Below are positions 14,926 to 25,048 of a stretch of 36,768 nt of DNA, in pieces. The stretch is from the NCBI GenBank assembly GCA_009918005.1, contig RGDC01000004.1, forward strand, positions 1 to 36,768. Reading direction: 5' to 3'. The stretch's first letter is position 1. Each line of letters starts with the position of its first letter. A program made the position numbers and the translations under genes. The notes under the pieces were generated by a model. That model was not told where the DNA came from. It made no database searches and saw only the letters and a list, made by a program, of their open reading frames with translations. This DNA is from Actinomycetota bacterium (GTDB taxonomy: Bacteria > Actinomycetota > Actinomycetes > S36-B12 > UBA5976).

Positions 14926-15831
14926 ATGGCAACGGATGCAACAAACACAGGCGTTACAGGAACCACTCGCGTTAAGCGCGGTATGGCCGACATGCTCAAG
15001 GGTGGCGTCATCATGGACGTCGTTAACGTTGAGCAAGCAAAGATCGCAGAAGATGCTGGCGCAATTGCTGTGATGGCACTTGAGCGCGTTCCTGCAGACA
15101 TTCGGGCTCAGGGTGGCGTTGCTCGAATGTCTGATCCGACGATGATCGACGAAATCATAAATGCAGTTTCGATTCCAGTAATGGCCAAGGCGCGAATCGG
15201 CCATTTTGTTGAAGCTCAAGTTATCCAGAGTCTTGGTGTTGACTACATCGATGAATCTGAAGTTCTTACTCCAGCTGATTACATCAATCACATAGATAAG
15301 TGGGCCTTCACTGTTCCGTTCGTATGTGGCGCAACAAATCTTGGTGAAGCACTGCGCCGCATTAACGAAGGTGCAGCAATGATTCGCTCTAAGGGTGAAG
15401 CTGGAACCGGTGACGTATCTAATGCAACGGGTCACATCCGCACAATTAAGGGCGAGATTCGACGACTATCTTCGATGAGCAAAGACGAGCTTTATGTTGC
15501 TGCGAAAGAACTTCAGGCACCTTACGAATTGGTTTGTGAAGTAGCAGAAACAGGTGCGCTACCAGTTGTGCTCTTTACGGCCGGTGGAATTGCAACGCCT
15601 GCTGATGCAGCAATGATGATGCAACTTGGTGCTGATGGTGTATTCGTTGGTTCCGGAATTTTCAAGTCCGGTGACCCAGTTAAGCGAGCTAATGCAATCG
15701 TTCAGGCAACACTCCACTTTGATAACCCAGATGAGATCGCAAAAGCATCACGTGGCTTGGGCGAAGCGATGGTTGGTATTAACGTAGCTGACATCCCAGT
15801 GCCACACCGTCTTGCCGAGCGCGGCTGGTAG
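14926..15831 (+). CDS. pdxS: Pyridoxal 5'-phosphate synthase subunit PdxS
   Basis: 301-aa TIM-barrel synthase subunit that builds pyridoxal phosphate from ribose 5-phosphate, glyceraldehyde 3-phosphate and ammonia supplied by PdxT. Active-site residues match the B. subtilis enzyme with a constant offset of seven: Asp31 (GVIMDVV), Lys88 (MAKARIGH) and Lys156 (RSKGEAGTG). The phosphate-binding [13 protein letters not shown] and GVFVGSGIF segments are intact. ATG 14926 has a good ribosome binding site. pdxT follows five bases after the stop. The deoxyxylulose-independent PLP route means dxs at the window edge is not needed for vitamin B6 here. Confidence 0.98.
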   Translation: MATDATNTGVTGTTRVKRGMADMLKGGVIMDVVNVEQAKIAEDAGAIAVMALERVPADIRAQGGVARMSDPTMIDEIINAVSIPVMAKARIGHFVEAQVIQSLGVDYIDESEVLTPADYINHIDKWAFTVPFVCGATNLGEALRRINEGAAMIRSKGEAGTGDVSNATGHIRTIKGEIRRLSSMSKDELYVAAKELQAPYELVCEVAETGALPVVLFTAGGIATPADAAMMMQLGADGVFVGSGIFKSGDPVKRANAIVQATLHFDNPDEIAKASRGLGEAMVGINVADIPVPHRLAERGW

Positions 15832-15836
15832 TTGCC

Positions 15837-16442
15837 ATGTCCCCAGTAATTGGGGTTCTCGCAATCCAAGGTGACGTGCGGGAACACGCACGCTGTCTAG
15901 AGCAACTTGATGTAGATGTGCGGCTTGTCAAAACGGCGGAACAATTAAAGGGCATTGCTGGCCTAGTCATTCCTGGTGGGGAATCTACAACAATGAGTAT
16001 TCTCGCTGTGAAAAACAACCTGTTCGGACCGCTTCGCGAACTTCGCACCCAGATTCCAATGTATGGGTCATGTGCTGGATTGATTATGTTGGCTGACTCA
16101 ATAACCGACGGCAGACCAGATCAAGAGACCATTGGCGGATTAAACATCACCGCAAAACGAAATGCCTTTGGACGCCAAGTTGATTCCTTCGAAATCGATC
16201 TAAACATCGCAGCTATTGGCGACCCGGTTTATCACGCCGTATTTATTCGCGCGCCATTAGTTGAGGCGGCAAGTCCTGCTGTTGAGGTGCTAGCTGCGAT
16301 TCCTGCGGATAAATCCCTTACTGGCACTGATCAGGTCGTAGCGGTAAGGCAAAATAATCTAATGGCTACTTCTTTTCATCCCGAGATCACAGCGGATTTA
16401 AGAATTCATAAGTATTTTGTAGACATGGTGAGGTCAGCATGA
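15837..16442 (+). CDS. pdxT: Pyridoxal 5'-phosphate synthase glutaminase subunit PdxT
   Basis: 201-aa class I glutaminase that delivers ammonia to PdxS within the PLP synthase complex. The catalytic triad is Cys79 (YGSCAGL), His181 and Glu183 (SFHPE). The oxyanion loop PGGESTTM and the N-terminal [10 protein letters not shown] are diagnostic. Full length. It follows pdxS after five bases and its stop overlaps the ATG of the YebC gene (ATGA), so the three genes form one unit. The same set, in the same order, occurs in M. tuberculosis around Rv2606c-Rv2603c. Confidence 0.97.
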   Translation: MSPVIGVLAIQGDVREHARCLEQLDVDVRLVKTAEQLKGIAGLVIPGGESTTMSILAVKNNLFGPLRELRTQIPMYGSCAGLIMLADSITDGRPDQETIGGLNITAKRNAFGRQVDSFEIDLNIAAIGDPVYHAVFIRAPLVEAASPAVEVLAAIPADKSLTGTDQVVAVRQNNLMATSFHPEITADLRIHKYFVDMVRSA

Positions 16443-17191
16443 GTGGGCATTCCAAATGGGCAACAACCAAGCACAAAAAAGCGGTAATTGATTCCCGGCG
16501 AGGAAAGTTATTCGCAAAATTGATTAAGAACATTGAAGTTGCCGCCCGGCTTGGTGGGGGAGACACTTCGGCAAACCCAACGCTTTTTGACGCAATCACC
16601 AAGGCTAAAAAGAATTCAGTCCCTAACGACAACATCGATCGTGCCGTAAAACGTGGATCTGGAGTTGAAGCAGGTGGCGCGGATTACCAAACCATCATGT
16701 ATGAAGGCTACGGTCCCAATGGTGTTGCAATCCTGATCGAATGTCTGTCCGATAATCGCAACCGGGCAGCATCTGATACTCGCGTTGCAGTCACTCGAAA
16801 TGGTGGCACCATGGCTGATCCAGGTTCAGTCTCGTACATGTTTGAGCGCAAAGGTGTAGTGATGGTGCCAGAAGGCGCATCGAACGAAGAGCAAATTATG
16901 GATGCGGTACTCGATGTCGGCGCCGAAGAAGTAAATGATCATGGTGGAAGCATTGAAATCATCAGTGATTCAAAAGACGTAGTTGCTGTCCGACAGGCGC
17001 TGCAGGCAGCCGGGATTGATTATGAATCAGCGGAATCAACTTTTGTTCCCAACATGACGGTGCCCGTGGATGCGGATACGGCGCGCAAGGTGTTTACCTT
17101 GATTGAAGCCCTAGAAGACGTCGACGATGTCCAGAATGTATTCACAAATATCGACATTTCCGATGAGGTCTTAGCTGAACTTTCGGACTAA
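16439..17191 (+). CDS. YebC/PmpR (TACO1) family protein
   Basis: 250-aa cytosolic protein of the YebC family. The start [20 protein letters not shown] is the family's near-invariant opening, and [20 protein letters not shown] plus the [16 protein letters not shown] segment in the middle are equally typical. Members have been described as DNA-binding regulators and, more recently, as translation factors acting on ribosomes at difficult peptide motifs (TACO1 in mitochondria). The sequence does not decide between these. It is coupled to pdxT by a four-base overlap and precedes the ruv operon, an association common across bacteria. Confidence 0.95.
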   Translation: MSGHSKWATTKHKKAVIDSRRGKLFAKLIKNIEVAARLGGGDTSANPTLFDAITKAKKNSVPNDNIDRAVKRGSGVEAGGADYQTIMYEGYGPNGVAILIECLSDNRNRAASDTRVAVTRNGGTMADPGSVSYMFERKGVVMVPEGASNEEQIMDAVLDVGAEEVNDHGGSIEIISDSKDVVAVRQALQAAGIDYESAESTFVPNMTVPVDADTARKVFTLIEALEDVDDVQNVFTNIDISDEVLAELSD

Positions 17192-17238
17192 TTCAACGAA
17201 AAAGGCCTCAAATCCGCTGCTTTTACGAAAGTATGCCG

Positions 17239-17244
17239 TAGGCT
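17239..17244 (+). promoter_or_regulatory. -10 element of ruvCAB
   Basis: TAGGCT just ahead of the LexA-type box. Start predicted near 17251, leaving about 18 bases of leader with GGAGGA before the ruvC ATG at 17269. Confidence 0.55.
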
Positions 17245-17245
17245 T

Positions 17246-17261
17246 TCGAACAGATGTTCGG
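17246..17261. promoter_or_regulatory. LexA-type SOS box at ruvC
   Basis: TCGAACAGATGTTCGG matches the actinobacterial/Gram-positive SOS operator TCGAAC-N4-GTTCGA at 11 of 12 defined positions. It lies directly after the -10 element and covers the predicted transcription start, a position suited to repression. ruvC is reported to be LexA-controlled in M. tuberculosis. LexA itself is outside the window. Confidence 0.8.
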
Positions 17262-17268
17262 AGGAATC

Positions 17269-17793
17269 ATGAGAATTTTGGGAATTGACCCAGGTTTAAC
17301 GCGCTGTGGTGTTGGGATAGTTGACCTCAACTCCAACCGTCGCGCCGCCTTTGTGTCAGTTCACGTAATTCGAACCCCGAGTACAGATGATCTACCTGCA
17401 AGACTTTTGGAGCTTGAGTCTGGGTTAAATGATTTGTTTGACCAGTACCAGCCTGACGCAGTTGCAATTGAGCGCGTGTTTAGCCAACACAATGTTCGCA
17501 CTGCAATGGGCACAGCCCAAGCCAGCGCAGTTGCAATGTTGATTGCGGCACGCAATCAATTAGACGTTGCAATGTACACACCGACTGAAGTTAAAGCCGC
17601 AGTTACGGGTTATGGACGAGCAGATAAAGCGCAGATAACTTCAATGGTTACTCGATTGCTGAATCTTGCTGAGCCGCCTAAACCAGCTGACGCCGCCGAT
17701 GCACTTGCTCTCGCACTTTGTCACGCCTGGAAAGGTCATGGCAAGAGTCGAATTGCCGAACAACTTGCAAAGCAGTCAGCGGTGAGTGCCTAA
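17269..17793 (+). CDS. ruvC: Holliday junction resolvase RuvC
   Basis: 174-aa dimeric endonuclease that cuts Holliday junctions after RuvAB branch migration. The four catalytic acids are visible: Asp7 (GIDPGL), Glu68 (VAIERVF), Asp141 and Asp144 (PADAADALA), matching the E. coli spacing. I chose ATG 17269, with GGAGGA four bases upstream. An in-frame ATG at 17254 lies inside the LexA box, too close to the transcription start for ribosome loading. It is first in the ruvC-ruvA-ruvB operon; ruvA begins on the last base of the stop codon. It is expected to be induced by DNA damage through the SOS box. Confidence 0.97.
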   Translation: MRILGIDPGLTRCGVGIVDLNSNRRAAFVSVHVIRTPSTDDLPARLLELESGLNDLFDQYQPDAVAIERVFSQHNVRTAMGTAQASAVAMLIAARNQLDVAMYTPTEVKAAVTGYGRADKAQITSMVTRLLNLAEPPKPADAADALALALCHAWKGHGKSRIAEQLAKQSAVSA

Positions 17794-18389
17794 TGATTTC
17801 CTCATTACGCGGACCTGTCTTAGAGATCAGGTTGGATTCACTTGTCGTTGCTGTTGGTGGAGTTGGCATGACTGTTATGTGTTCCCCAGATACGATTTCT
17901 CAGGCAAGGATTGATAAAGAAATCACGTTATTTACATCATTGATTGTCCGAGAAGACTCGTTGACTTTGTTTGGCTTTTCTAATTCAGAGAATCGCGAAA
18001 TGTTTGAAGTCGTCCAGGGTGTTTCTGGGTTTGGTCCTAAGTTAGCTTTCACGATTCTTGCCTCACTTCCTGCCGATGAACTCCGGGTCGCAATCGGCAA
18101 CGAAGACGTAGCTCGCTTGAAGCAAACCCCTGGTGTAGGTGCAAAAGGTGCTCAGCGATTAGTCCTAGAACTTAAAGATCGAATCGGAACTCCTACAACG
18201 GGGGTTAAGCGAAACACAAGTAAAGAAGCGCAATGGCAGATTCAAGTTGAACAAGGTTTACTTGGCCTGGGCTGGTCACCGCGTGACGCACAGCGAGCCA
18301 TTACTGCGGTGATCGATGAAGGCGTTACGGATACTCAGGCAACACCTGAGTTACTGCGCAGAGCGTTACAAATCTTGGCCGGCGCATGA
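17793..18389 (+). CDS. ruvA: Holliday junction DNA helicase subunit RuvA
   Basis: 198-aa tetrameric protein that binds the four-way junction and loads RuvB. The N-terminal OB-fold contains [12 protein letters not shown] and [13 protein letters not shown]. Two helix-hairpin-helix motifs follow, VSGFGPKLA and [17 protein letters not shown] flexible linker around 137-150 leads to the C-terminal domain that contacts RuvB ([16 protein letters not shown]). The ATG shares a base with the ruvC stop (TAATG), and the stop overlaps ruvB by four bases. Full length. Confidence 0.96.
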   Translation: MISSLRGPVLEIRLDSLVVAVGGVGMTVMCSPDTISQARIDKEITLFTSLIVREDSLTLFGFSNSENREMFEVVQGVSGFGPKLAFTILASLPADELRVAIGNEDVARLKQTPGVGAKGAQRLVLELKDRIGTPTTGVKRNTSKEAQWQIQVEQGLLGLGWSPRDAQRAITAVIDEGVTDTQATPELLRRALQILAGA

Positions 18390-19411
18390 GTGATCGCATG
18401 GTTAATCCTGAAATTTCGACTGAGGAGCGAGTGGCAGATGCCGCACTGCGGCCTACTTCACTTGATGAGTTCGTTGGTCAAAAGCGCGTAAAGGACCAAT
18501 TGCAACTCGTGTTAAGTGCAGCTAAGCAGCGCAATGCAAGCGCGGATCACATACTTTTGTCGGGTCCGCCAGGATTGGGAAAAACTACTTTGGCGATGAT
18601 CGTTGCTGCTGAAGTTGGAGCGCCACTTCGAATTACTAGCGGCCCAACGATTCAACATGCAGGTGATTTAGCAAGCATTCTTTCGAGCTTGGTACCGGGT
18701 GAAGTTTTATTCTTAGATGAAATACATCGCATGTCACGAGCTGCCGAAGAGATGATGTATTTGGCGATGGAAGACTTCCGAGTCGATGTGATGGTTGGAA
18801 AGGGCCCAGGTGCAACTTCGATTCCGCTTGAGCTCCCACCATTTACTTTGGTAGGAGCAACAACAAGGGCAGGCATGTTGCCGGCGCCACTTAGAGACCG
18901 ATTCGGATTCACTGCGCACCTTGATTACTACGAACCAATTGAGCTTGAATCAATTATTTTGCGATCTGCAAAGCAACTTGGAATCTCGATTGACGCCGCC
19001 TCTGCCAGCGAATTAAGTCGAAGATCACGTGGTACACCTCGAATCGCCAACCGACTTTTGCGTAGGTCGCGTGATTACGCACAGGTGCATCACGATGGTG
19101 ACTTAAATTTGACACGAACTCAGGCCGCTTTGGAACTTTACGAAGTAGATGACCTTGGGCTAGACCGATTAGACCGCGCTGTTTTAGTTGCCTTAATTGA
19201 TAAATTCAGTGGCGGTCCAGTTGGCCTGTCGACTTTGGCATTGGCAGTTGGCGAGGAGCCAGAAACCGTAGACACAGTTTGTGAGCCGTTTTTGGTACGC
19301 GAAGGATTTATATCGAGAACCCCTCGGGGGCGAGTGGCGACTCCTGCGGCTTGGACAGCACTTGGACGGAAACTACCTAAATTGCCCAATCAACTACCCC
19401 TCGAGGACTAA
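18386..19411 (+). CDS. ruvB: Holliday junction DNA helicase RuvB
   Basis: 341-aa AAA+ hexameric motor for branch migration. Walker A is GPPGLGKTT with Lys66, Walker B LFLDEIHR ends near 115, sensor 1 lies in VGATTRAG, and the arginine finger region is LRDRFGF. A C-terminal winged-helix part (from about 255) includes [16 protein letters not shown] and [12 protein letters not shown]. The ATG overlaps the ruvA stop. An alternative ATG four codons downstream is possible. It ends the SOS-controlled unit; secD follows behind its own promoter. Confidence 0.97.
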   Translation: MSDRMVNPEISTEERVADAALRPTSLDEFVGQKRVKDQLQLVLSAAKQRNASADHILLSGPPGLGKTTLAMIVAAEVGAPLRITSGPTIQHAGDLASILSSLVPGEVLFLDEIHRMSRAAEEMMYLAMEDFRVDVMVGKGPGATSIPLELPPFTLVGATTRAGMLPAPLRDRFGFTAHLDYYEPIELESIILRSAKQLGISIDAASASELSRRSRGTPRIANRLLRRSRDYAQVHHDGDLNLTRTQAALELYEVDDLGLDRLDRAVLVALIDKFSGGPVGLSTLALAVGEEPETVDTVCEPFLVREGFISRTPRGRVATPAAWTALGRKLPKLPNQLPLED

Positions 19412-19443
19412 CAGGCGGTCGCAGAGTCCTTAGTTTTGCCCAC

Positions 19444-19449
19444 TAAACT
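19444..19449 (+). promoter_or_regulatory. -10 element in the ruvB-secD gap
   Basis: TAAACT in the 101-base gap. It gives a leader of about 57 bases to the GTG of secD. The gap holds no coding sequence; yajC, expected here in Actinobacteria, is absent. Confidence 0.4.
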
Positions 19450-19512
19450 TGAGGAACAACGAATTTCAACGTTGGAAATTAGTTCTGGCATCCAATACGA
19501 AAAGGCTTACAA

Positions 19513-21150
19513 GTGGCTCAGCATTACCGTCCAGGTCGGTCATTATTGATCTTCACCGTTGGCATTATCGGATTACTTGTTTGGGCCTTCTTGCCCGGCG
19601 AACGCCACACCCCGAAACTTGGGCTAGATCTCCGTGGTGGAACTCAGGTGATTTTGTCACCATCTGTAACTGCTGGCGAAACGCTGTCACAAGAACAGTT
19701 GAATCAAACTCTTTCAATTATTCGCCAACGAGTAGACGGCTTTGGTGTTGCTGAATCAGAAGTTACTATTCAGGGGACGGGCAATGGTGCAAAAATTATT
19801 GTTACTATTCCTGGCGAAACCAGTCGTACTGTAGTTGACCAACTGAAAACGACCGCGCAACTAAATTTCCGTCCAGTTTTAGCAATCGACTATGGCTCAC
19901 CACAGCCAAGTACTTCTCCAACACCGAGCGTGAGCTCCTCCGCTAGTTCGGGCGCTACGCCATCAACTAGTGCGTCACCATCAACCAGCGCATCACCAAC
20001 TACTAGTGTTACTCCCACACCAACACCATCCCCATCAGTATCGGTCGCACCGGAACTATTGGTGCCGCCGATTCAATCACCCGATGGTTCCGGTGATTTC
20101 GCCAATAGATTCTCCGCATTGGACTGCGCCAAGTCAGATATTTTAAAGGGCTCGACTGACGATCCCGCACAGTACTTAATCAGTTGCGAAAAGGATGCTT
20201 CAGTTAAGTACGCGCTAGCCCCAGCAGATTTAGTTGGTACCGACATCGACAGTGCCACAGCAGGTTTGCCACAGCAGGGTGCAGGTGGATGGCAAGTAGA
20301 ACTGCAAATGACAAGCGAAGGCGCAAAGAAGTTTGCAGATTCGACTACGAAACTTTCCGCACTTGAAAAACCAAACGATCAGTTTGCAATTGTTCTTGAT
20401 GGTGTCGTAATCAGCGCACCATCTGTGAACGAAGCGATTCTTGGTGGCTCGGCAGTAATCTCAGGTTCATTCACGGCCGACGAAGCTCGGGCGCTTGCCC
20501 AGGTGCTTAAATACGGCGCGCTTCCGGTTGCACTTGATGTGGATGAGGTTCAGCAAATTTCACCAACACTAGGAAACGATCAGCTGAAAGCAGGATTAAT
20601 AGCCGGTGGCTTTGGATTGTTGTTGGTCATTGTTTACCTACTTCTTTACTACCGAGCATTAGGTGTTATCGCAGTTATAAGTCTGGTTGCCGCGGCGGTT
20701 ATGACCTTCTTAGTTTTCGTGATCCTCGGGCGAGGTATCGGGTTCACGTTGACTTTGTCAGGTGTTGCTGGCGCTATCGTGGCGATTGGCATTACCGCAG
20801 ACTCATTCATCATTTACTTTGAGAGAATTCGCGATGAAATTCGTGAAGGCAAGCGATTGAGAGTTGCAATCGATCAAGGATGGACGCGCGCCCGTAGAAC
20901 AATTCTGGCAGCAGACTTTGTTTCATTGCTGAGTGCCGCAATCCTGTATTACTTATCAGTAGGTAGTGTTCGTGGGTTCGCGTTCACGCTCGGACTAATT
21001 ACTTTTGTCGACATAGCAGTGGCTTTCATGTTCACTCGCTCACTCGTAACCAAACTTGGTAACTCTAAATGGATGAATGCTGGTTCGTCCTGGACTGGAG
21101 TTTCGCCAACCCGACTAGGGGTCAAAGCTGCAACATCGGAGGTTAACTAA
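19513..21150 (+). CDS. secD: Protein translocase subunit SecD
   Basis: 545-aa membrane protein of the RND-like SecDF complex, which uses the proton gradient to pull secreted proteins through SecYEG. Helix 1 (about 10-27) is followed by GLDLRGGTQVIL, a SecD signature. The large extracytoplasmic domain carries a Ser/Thr/Pro-rich insert at about 129-180. Five further helices in the C-terminal part include LTLSGVAGAIVAIGITADSF and end near LVTKLG. GTG 19513 has AAAGG seven bases upstream. The secF ATG lies on the last base of the stop codon. The insert is low complexity and probably a flexible linker; such inserts occur in other actinobacterial SecD proteins. Confidence 0.96.
   Translation: MAQHYRPGRSLLIFTVGIIGLLVWAFLPGERHTPKLGLDLRGGTQVILSPSVTAGETLSQEQLNQTLSIIRQRVDGFGVAESEVTIQGTGNGAKIIVTIPGETSRTVVDQLKTTAQLNFRPVLAIDYGSPQPSTSPTPSVSSSASSGATPSTSASPSTSASPTTSVTPTPTPSPSVSVAPELLVPPIQSPDGSGDFANRFSALDCAKSDILKGSTDDPAQYLISCEKDASVKYALAPADLVGTDIDSATAGLPQQGAGGWQVELQMTSEGAKKFADSTTKLSALEKPNDQFAIVLDGVVISAPSVNEAILGGSAVISGSFTADEARALAQVLKYGALPVALDVDEVQQISPTLGNDQLKAGLIAGGFGLLLVIVYLLLYYRALGVIAVISLVAAAVMTFLVFVILGRGIGFTLTLSGVAGAIVAIGITADSFIIYFERIRDEIREGKRLRVAIDQGWTRARRTILAADFVSLLSAAILYYLSVGSVRGFAFTLGLITFVDIAVAFMFTRSLVTKLGNSKWMNAGSSWTGVSPTRLGVKAATSEVN
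19897..20052 (+). repeat. Ser/Thr/Pro low-complexity segment within secD
   Basis: About 52 codons with imperfect Ser-Pro/Ser-Thr units (for example SASPSTSASP). The codon pattern is repetitive (tca, acc, cca), so slippage could change its length. It falls between two parts of the periplasmic-side domain. Confidence 0.7.
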
Positions 21151-22238
21151 TGGCTAGTTTGAGTCAACTAGGCAATAGCCTTTATCGCGGTGATGTCTCG
21201 TACAACATTGTGGGACGCCGCAAGGCGTGGTACTTAGTTTCGGCAATTTTAATTGTTCTTTCAATCGCAACCTTGGGAGTTCGCGGCTTGAATCTTGGCA
21301 TCGAATTCAAGGGTGGAGCTGAATTTTCGGTCCCATTAGCCGTGGCTAATGACCAGTCAGTTTCACAAGCACGAGAGACGGTTTTGGCCGCAGGTGAAAC
21401 GCCATCCACAGTCACAATTATTGGCGGAAATAAAGTTCGAATCCAAACACCGGCTCTTTCTACTGAGGCATCCAATGCTTTAAGTGCCGCGCTAGCCAAA
21501 TCTTTTTTGGTGGATGAGGCCAACATTAAGGTTCAACTTGTTGGACCAAGTTGGGGCGATGAAGTAACAAAAAATGCATTACGAGCACTCTTGGTGTTCC
21601 TTGTGCTCGTTGCAGTATTCCTGTCCATCTATTTTGAATGGCAGATGGCCGTTGCTGCATTGATCGCCTTGGCGCACGACGTATTGATCACCGTCGGTAT
21701 TTACGCATTAAGTGGGTTTGAAGTAACTCCAGCGAGCGTGATTGGTTTCTTAACGATTTTGGGATATTCGCTCTATGACACAGTTGTGGTATTCGACAAG
21801 GTTAAAGAAAATACCAAGGGTATTCATGGGGGATCTCGAACCACATATAGTGAAGCTGCGAATCTGGCTTTGAATCAGACTTTAGTGCGAAGTATCAACA
21901 CTTCTGTAGTTGCCTTATTACCAGTACTTTCTATTTTGGTTGTAGGAGTATCTCTACTTGGGGTTGGCACACTTAACGATCTAGCACTTGCACTTTTTGT
22001 TGGCATGCTTGTCGGTACATATTCCTCAATCTTCGTTGCAACCCCATTCTTATGTCAGATGAAAGAGCGATCCGCCGAAAACATAGCTTTAGCTAAGCGG
22101 GTGCATTCGCGTCGCAAAGGTGGAGATGCTGGAGATGACGTAAAGCCAGTGGTCGCGATTGGTGCACCGATAGTTGCATCGGCTGGTCCGAGACAGCAGC
22201 AAGTCAAGAAGACTCGCTCCCGCAGATCGGGAAAGTAA
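21150..22238 (+). CDS. secF: Protein translocase subunit SecF
   Basis: 362-aa partner of SecD. Helix 1 lies at about 28-47, followed by LNLGIEFKGGAEFSVP, the SecF hallmark. Five further helices sit between roughly 145 and 305, with ALAHDVLITVGIYAL, GFLTILGYSLYDTVVVFDKV and the conserved RSINTSVVALLPVL. The cytosolic tail is basic (QQQVKKTRSRRSGK). A strong ribosome binding site GGAGG lies seven bases before the ATG. secD and secF are separate genes, as usual in Actinobacteria. apt follows after six bases. Confidence 0.97.
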   Translation: MASLSQLGNSLYRGDVSYNIVGRRKAWYLVSAILIVLSIATLGVRGLNLGIEFKGGAEFSVPLAVANDQSVSQARETVLAAGETPSTVTIIGGNKVRIQTPALSTEASNALSAALAKSFLVDEANIKVQLVGPSWGDEVTKNALRALLVFLVLVAVFLSIYFEWQMAVAALIALAHDVLITVGIYALSGFEVTPASVIGFLTILGYSLYDTVVVFDKVKENTKGIHGGSRTTYSEAANLALNQTLVRSINTSVVALLPVLSILVVGVSLLGVGTLNDLALALFVGMLVGTYSSIFVATPFLCQMKERSAENIALAKRVHSRRKGGDAGDDVKPVVAIGAPIVASAGPRQQQVKKTRSRRSGK

Positions 22239-22244
22239 CTCCAA

Positions 22245-22772
22245 ATGGATCGCGCTGGAGTAACTGCCCTTATTGCGGAAATTCCTGATTACCCGTTGCC
22301 GGGCGTTGTGTTTAAAGATGTAACCCCAATTTCAGGCAACGCTGATGCGGCACATTGGGTTAACAGCGAAATCGCAGCTCACTTCTCCGATGCTGGAGTT
22401 ACCCACATAGTGGGTGTAGAGGCACGAGGATTTATCTTGGGTGCAGCGTTGGCTACGCATATGCATCTAGGTTTTATTCCGATTCGAAAAAGCGGCAAGT
22501 TACCAAGAGCAACATTTCGCGCAGAATACGAGCTTGAGTATGGCGCTGATTCTATTGAGATTCATCAGGATGCATTGTCAAAGAATGATCGCGTTCTAAT
22601 AGTTGACGATGTCCTTGCTACTGGTGGTACCGCTTGCGCAGCGATTGACCTGATTGAAGAATGTGGAGCGCAGGTGCTGGGAATTACTGTGCTTCTTAAT
22701 CTTGCATTTCTCGGTGGCAGCGACAAAGTAGCAAGTCGAGACCCACGAATCGACGTCTTCGCAGTCTTATAA
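22245..22772 (+). CDS. apt: Adenine phosphoribosyltransferase
   Basis: 175-aa purine salvage enzyme that makes AMP from adenine and PRPP. The PRPP-binding loop [14 protein letters not shown] lies at 117-130. Upstream are [15 protein letters not shown] (residues 14-28) and [15 protein letters not shown], both typical of Apt. The last 25 residues are shorter and less conserved than in E. coli Apt. It sits between secF and relA, the same order as in mycobacteria and streptomycetes. The ribosome binding site is weak, so expression probably depends on coupling to secF. Confidence 0.95.
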   Translation: MDRAGVTALIAEIPDYPLPGVVFKDVTPISGNADAAHWVNSEIAAHFSDAGVTHIVGVEARGFILGAALATHMHLGFIPIRKSGKLPRATFRAEYELEYGADSIEIHQDALSKNDRVLIVDDVLATGGTACAAIDLIEECGAQVLGITVLLNLAFLGGSDKVASRDPRIDVFAVL

Positions 22773-22781
22773 GTTTCCAAA

Positions 22782-22787
22782 TAGAAT
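22782..22787 (+). promoter_or_regulatory. -10 element of relA
   Basis: TAGAAT just after the apt stop. Start near 22794; GGAGG five bases before the ATG at 22810. The in-frame ATG at 22786 overlaps this element and is therefore unlikely. Confidence 0.45.
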
Positions 22788-22809
22788 GTTTGGAAGCAAG
22801 GGAGGCGAA

Positions 22810-25041
22810 ATGACTACAGAATTGTCTACGGGCCTGCCACTTGCCCTAACTGAGCGGTTCCCGCAAGGACTCCAGACGCCAATTCCTGCTCAACTCCAAG
22901 AAGTTATCGATACTTTGTTGAAGTTTCACCCCGGAAGTGATGTCAGCGAAATCATCAGAGCCTTCCAGACTGCAGACTATTTGCATCGGGCGCAAAACCG
23001 TAAGTCAGGGGAGCAATACATAACACATCCAATTGCAGTTGCCGGCTTGCTTGCGGACTTAGGTATGACTTCATCCACTTTGATAGCTGCGCTTTTGCAT
23101 GACACAGTCGAAGATACTGAATACGACCTTGATCATCTCCGCAAAGATTTTGGAGATGAAGTTGCGGGATTAGTTGATGGAGTGACCAAGTTAGACAAGG
23201 TTAAGTACGGTCAAGCCTCAGCTTCTGAAACGGTTCGCAAGATGGTCGTGGCTATGGCTCGAGACATCCGAGTTTTAGTTATCAAGTTAGTTGATCGCCA
23301 GCACAACATGCGGACTCTGTCTTATCTATCGCCGGAGAAGCAGGAACAGAAGGCGCGCGAAACTTTAGAAATCTACGCTCCGCTGGCGCACCGACTTGGT
23401 ATGAACTCAGTTAAGTGGGAGCTTGAGGATTTAGCTTTTGCCTCGCTCTACCCAAAAATGAGCGATGAGATTGCCCGGTTAGTTTCGCAGCGGGCACCAG
23501 CACGCGATGAAAGTTTGCAGACCATTGTTGATTATCTAGATGCTGATCTGCTTGCAAATGATGTCAAGGCAACGGTTAGCGGCAGACCTAAGCACTTTTA
23601 CAGCATCTACCAAAAAATGATTGTGCGCGGTAGAGATTTTGATGACATTTACGACTTGATCGGCGTGCGAATATTGGTAGACAACGTCCAGGATTGCTAT
23701 GCAACGCTGGGAATAATTCATAACCGATGGAATCCAGTCCCTGGCCGATTTAAAGATTACATCGCGATGCCAAAATTCACGATGTATCAGTCCTTGCACA
23801 CCACGGTAATTGGACCAAATGGGAAGCCAGTCGAATTTCAAATTCGAACTCAAGAAATGCACCGCGCAGCCGAGTTTGGTGTTGCATCTCATTGGCGCTA
23901 CAAGCAAGACAAGGTGGCCGGCAAAGATGGCCCAGACGATCTGGGTTGGGTTCGCCAACTTCTGGATTGGCAACGTGAAACCGCCGACCCAGGAGACTTT
24001 CTAGATTCGCTTCGCGATGACTTAGGCGCCGCAGAGGTTTATGTATTCACCCCAAAGGGTGAAGTCTTGGCTTTGCCTGCTGGAAGTACACCAATTGATT
24101 TTGCCTATAGCGTGCACACCGAAGTCGGGAATAGGTGCGTGGGTTCAAGAATCAACGGCAAACTTGCCCCACTTGATACCAAGTTGACTAATGGTGACAA
24201 CGTAGAAATCATTACTAATAAGTCCGACTCTGCAGGTCCGTCTCGCGACTGGATCAATATTGTTGCGAGTGCTCGAGCTAAGTCCAAGATTAAGGCTTGG
24301 TTTTCCAAAGAACGTCGCGAAGAAGCAATTGAGACCGGCAAGGAAGCAATCGTTAGGGCTATGAAGAAAGGTGGTGTGCCACTTCGACTACTTACCAACA
24401 GCATGCTGAATACATTGGCACTGGAGTCGAACTACGCCGACGTCAGTGCACTGTATGCAGCCGTTGGTGAAGGTCATCTTGGCGCCCAAACAGTTGTAAC
24501 TCGATTGACAGCCTCACTTGGTGGTGACGAAGGGCTGATTGAAGATGCCTCAGAGCAAGTGCTGCCAAGCCGAGTCGCACATCGTCGCGATGCTAAGCCA
24601 GACCCTGGCATCACGGTTATTGGCGCTGACGACACTTGGGTCAAGCTTTCACGATGCTGCACTCCAGTCCCAGGAGATGAAGTTCTTGGATTTGTGACGC
24701 GAGGTTCAGGAATTTCAGTTCATCGAACAGATTGCGTCAATGCTGATGATCTTCGAACACAGCCAGAACGACTTGTTGAAGTAGCTTGGACACCTGGAAA
24801 GAGCAGTATTTTCCTAGTCAACATCCAAGTTGAAGCCCTAGATCGGGCACGCTTGCTGTCCGATGTTACTCGAGCGCTATCAGACCAGCATGTAAACATT
24901 TTGAATGCATCGGTTACTACTACGAAGGATCGGGTCGCGATATCTCGCTTTACATTTGAAATGGGTGACCCATCGCATTTGAACCAGGTGCTTCGGGCGG
25001 TAAAGGGAATCGATGGCGTTTACGACGTTTATCGAGTCTGA
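22810..25041 (+). CDS. relA: Bifunctional (p)ppGpp synthetase/hydrolase Rel
   Basis: 743-aa stringent-response enzyme that makes and degrades (p)ppGpp. The hydrolase HD domain is intact, with His73 ([11 protein letters not shown]) and His97-Asp98 ([10 protein letters not shown]). The synthetase domain spans about 240-390 and contains [14 protein letters not shown] and [10 protein letters not shown]; the RxKD loop is the form found in bifunctional Rel enzymes. A TGS domain begins [19 protein letters not shown], a conserved CCTPVPGDE region lies near 620, and an ACT domain ends the protein. ATG 22810 is preferred for its GGAGG. It is convergent with the DUF349 gene seven bases away, with no clear terminator hairpin between. 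Confidence 0.97.
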   Translation: MTTELSTGLPLALTERFPQGLQTPIPAQLQEVIDTLLKFHPGSDVSEIIRAFQTADYLHRAQNRKSGEQYITHPIAVAGLLADLGMTSSTLIAALLHDTVEDTEYDLDHLRKDFGDEVAGLVDGVTKLDKVKYGQASASETVRKMVVAMARDIRVLVIKLVDRQHNMRTLSYLSPEKQEQKARETLEIYAPLAHRLGMNSVKWELEDLAFASLYPKMSDEIARLVSQRAPARDESLQTIVDYLDADLLANDVKATVSGRPKHFYSIYQKMIVRGRDFDDIYDLIGVRILVDNVQDCYATLGIIHNRWNPVPGRFKDYIAMPKFTMYQSLHTTVIGPNGKPVEFQIRTQEMHRAAEFGVASHWRYKQDKVAGKDGPDDLGWVRQLLDWQRETADPGDFLDSLRDDLGAAEVYVFTPKGEVLALPAGSTPIDFAYSVHTEVGNRCVGSRINGKLAPLDTKLTNGDNVEIITNKSDSAGPSRDWINIVASARAKSKIKAWFSKERREEAIETGKEAIVRAMKKGGVPLRLLTNSMLNTLALESNYADVSALYAAVGEGHLGAQTVVTRLTASLGGDEGLIEDASEQVLPSRVAHRRDAKPDPGITVIGADDTWVKLSRCCTPVPGDEVLGFVTRGSGISVHRTDCVNADDLRTQPERLVEVAWTPGKSSIFLVNIQVEALDRARLLSDVTRALSDQHVNILNASVTTTKDRVAISRFTFEMGDPSHLNQVLRAVKGIDGVYDVYRV

Positions 25042-25048
25042 GCAAGAG

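Noticed and set aside
14887-15435. Open frame of about 182 codons on the minus strand opposite pdxS
   Set aside because: Antisense to a fully conserved PdxS; Cys/His-rich nonsense composition and no family resemblance.
17254-17256. ATG 17254 as ruvC start
   Set aside because: It lies within the LexA box and about three bases after the predicted transcription start, with no ribosome binding site. ATG 17269 has GGAGGA and gives the normal N-terminus.
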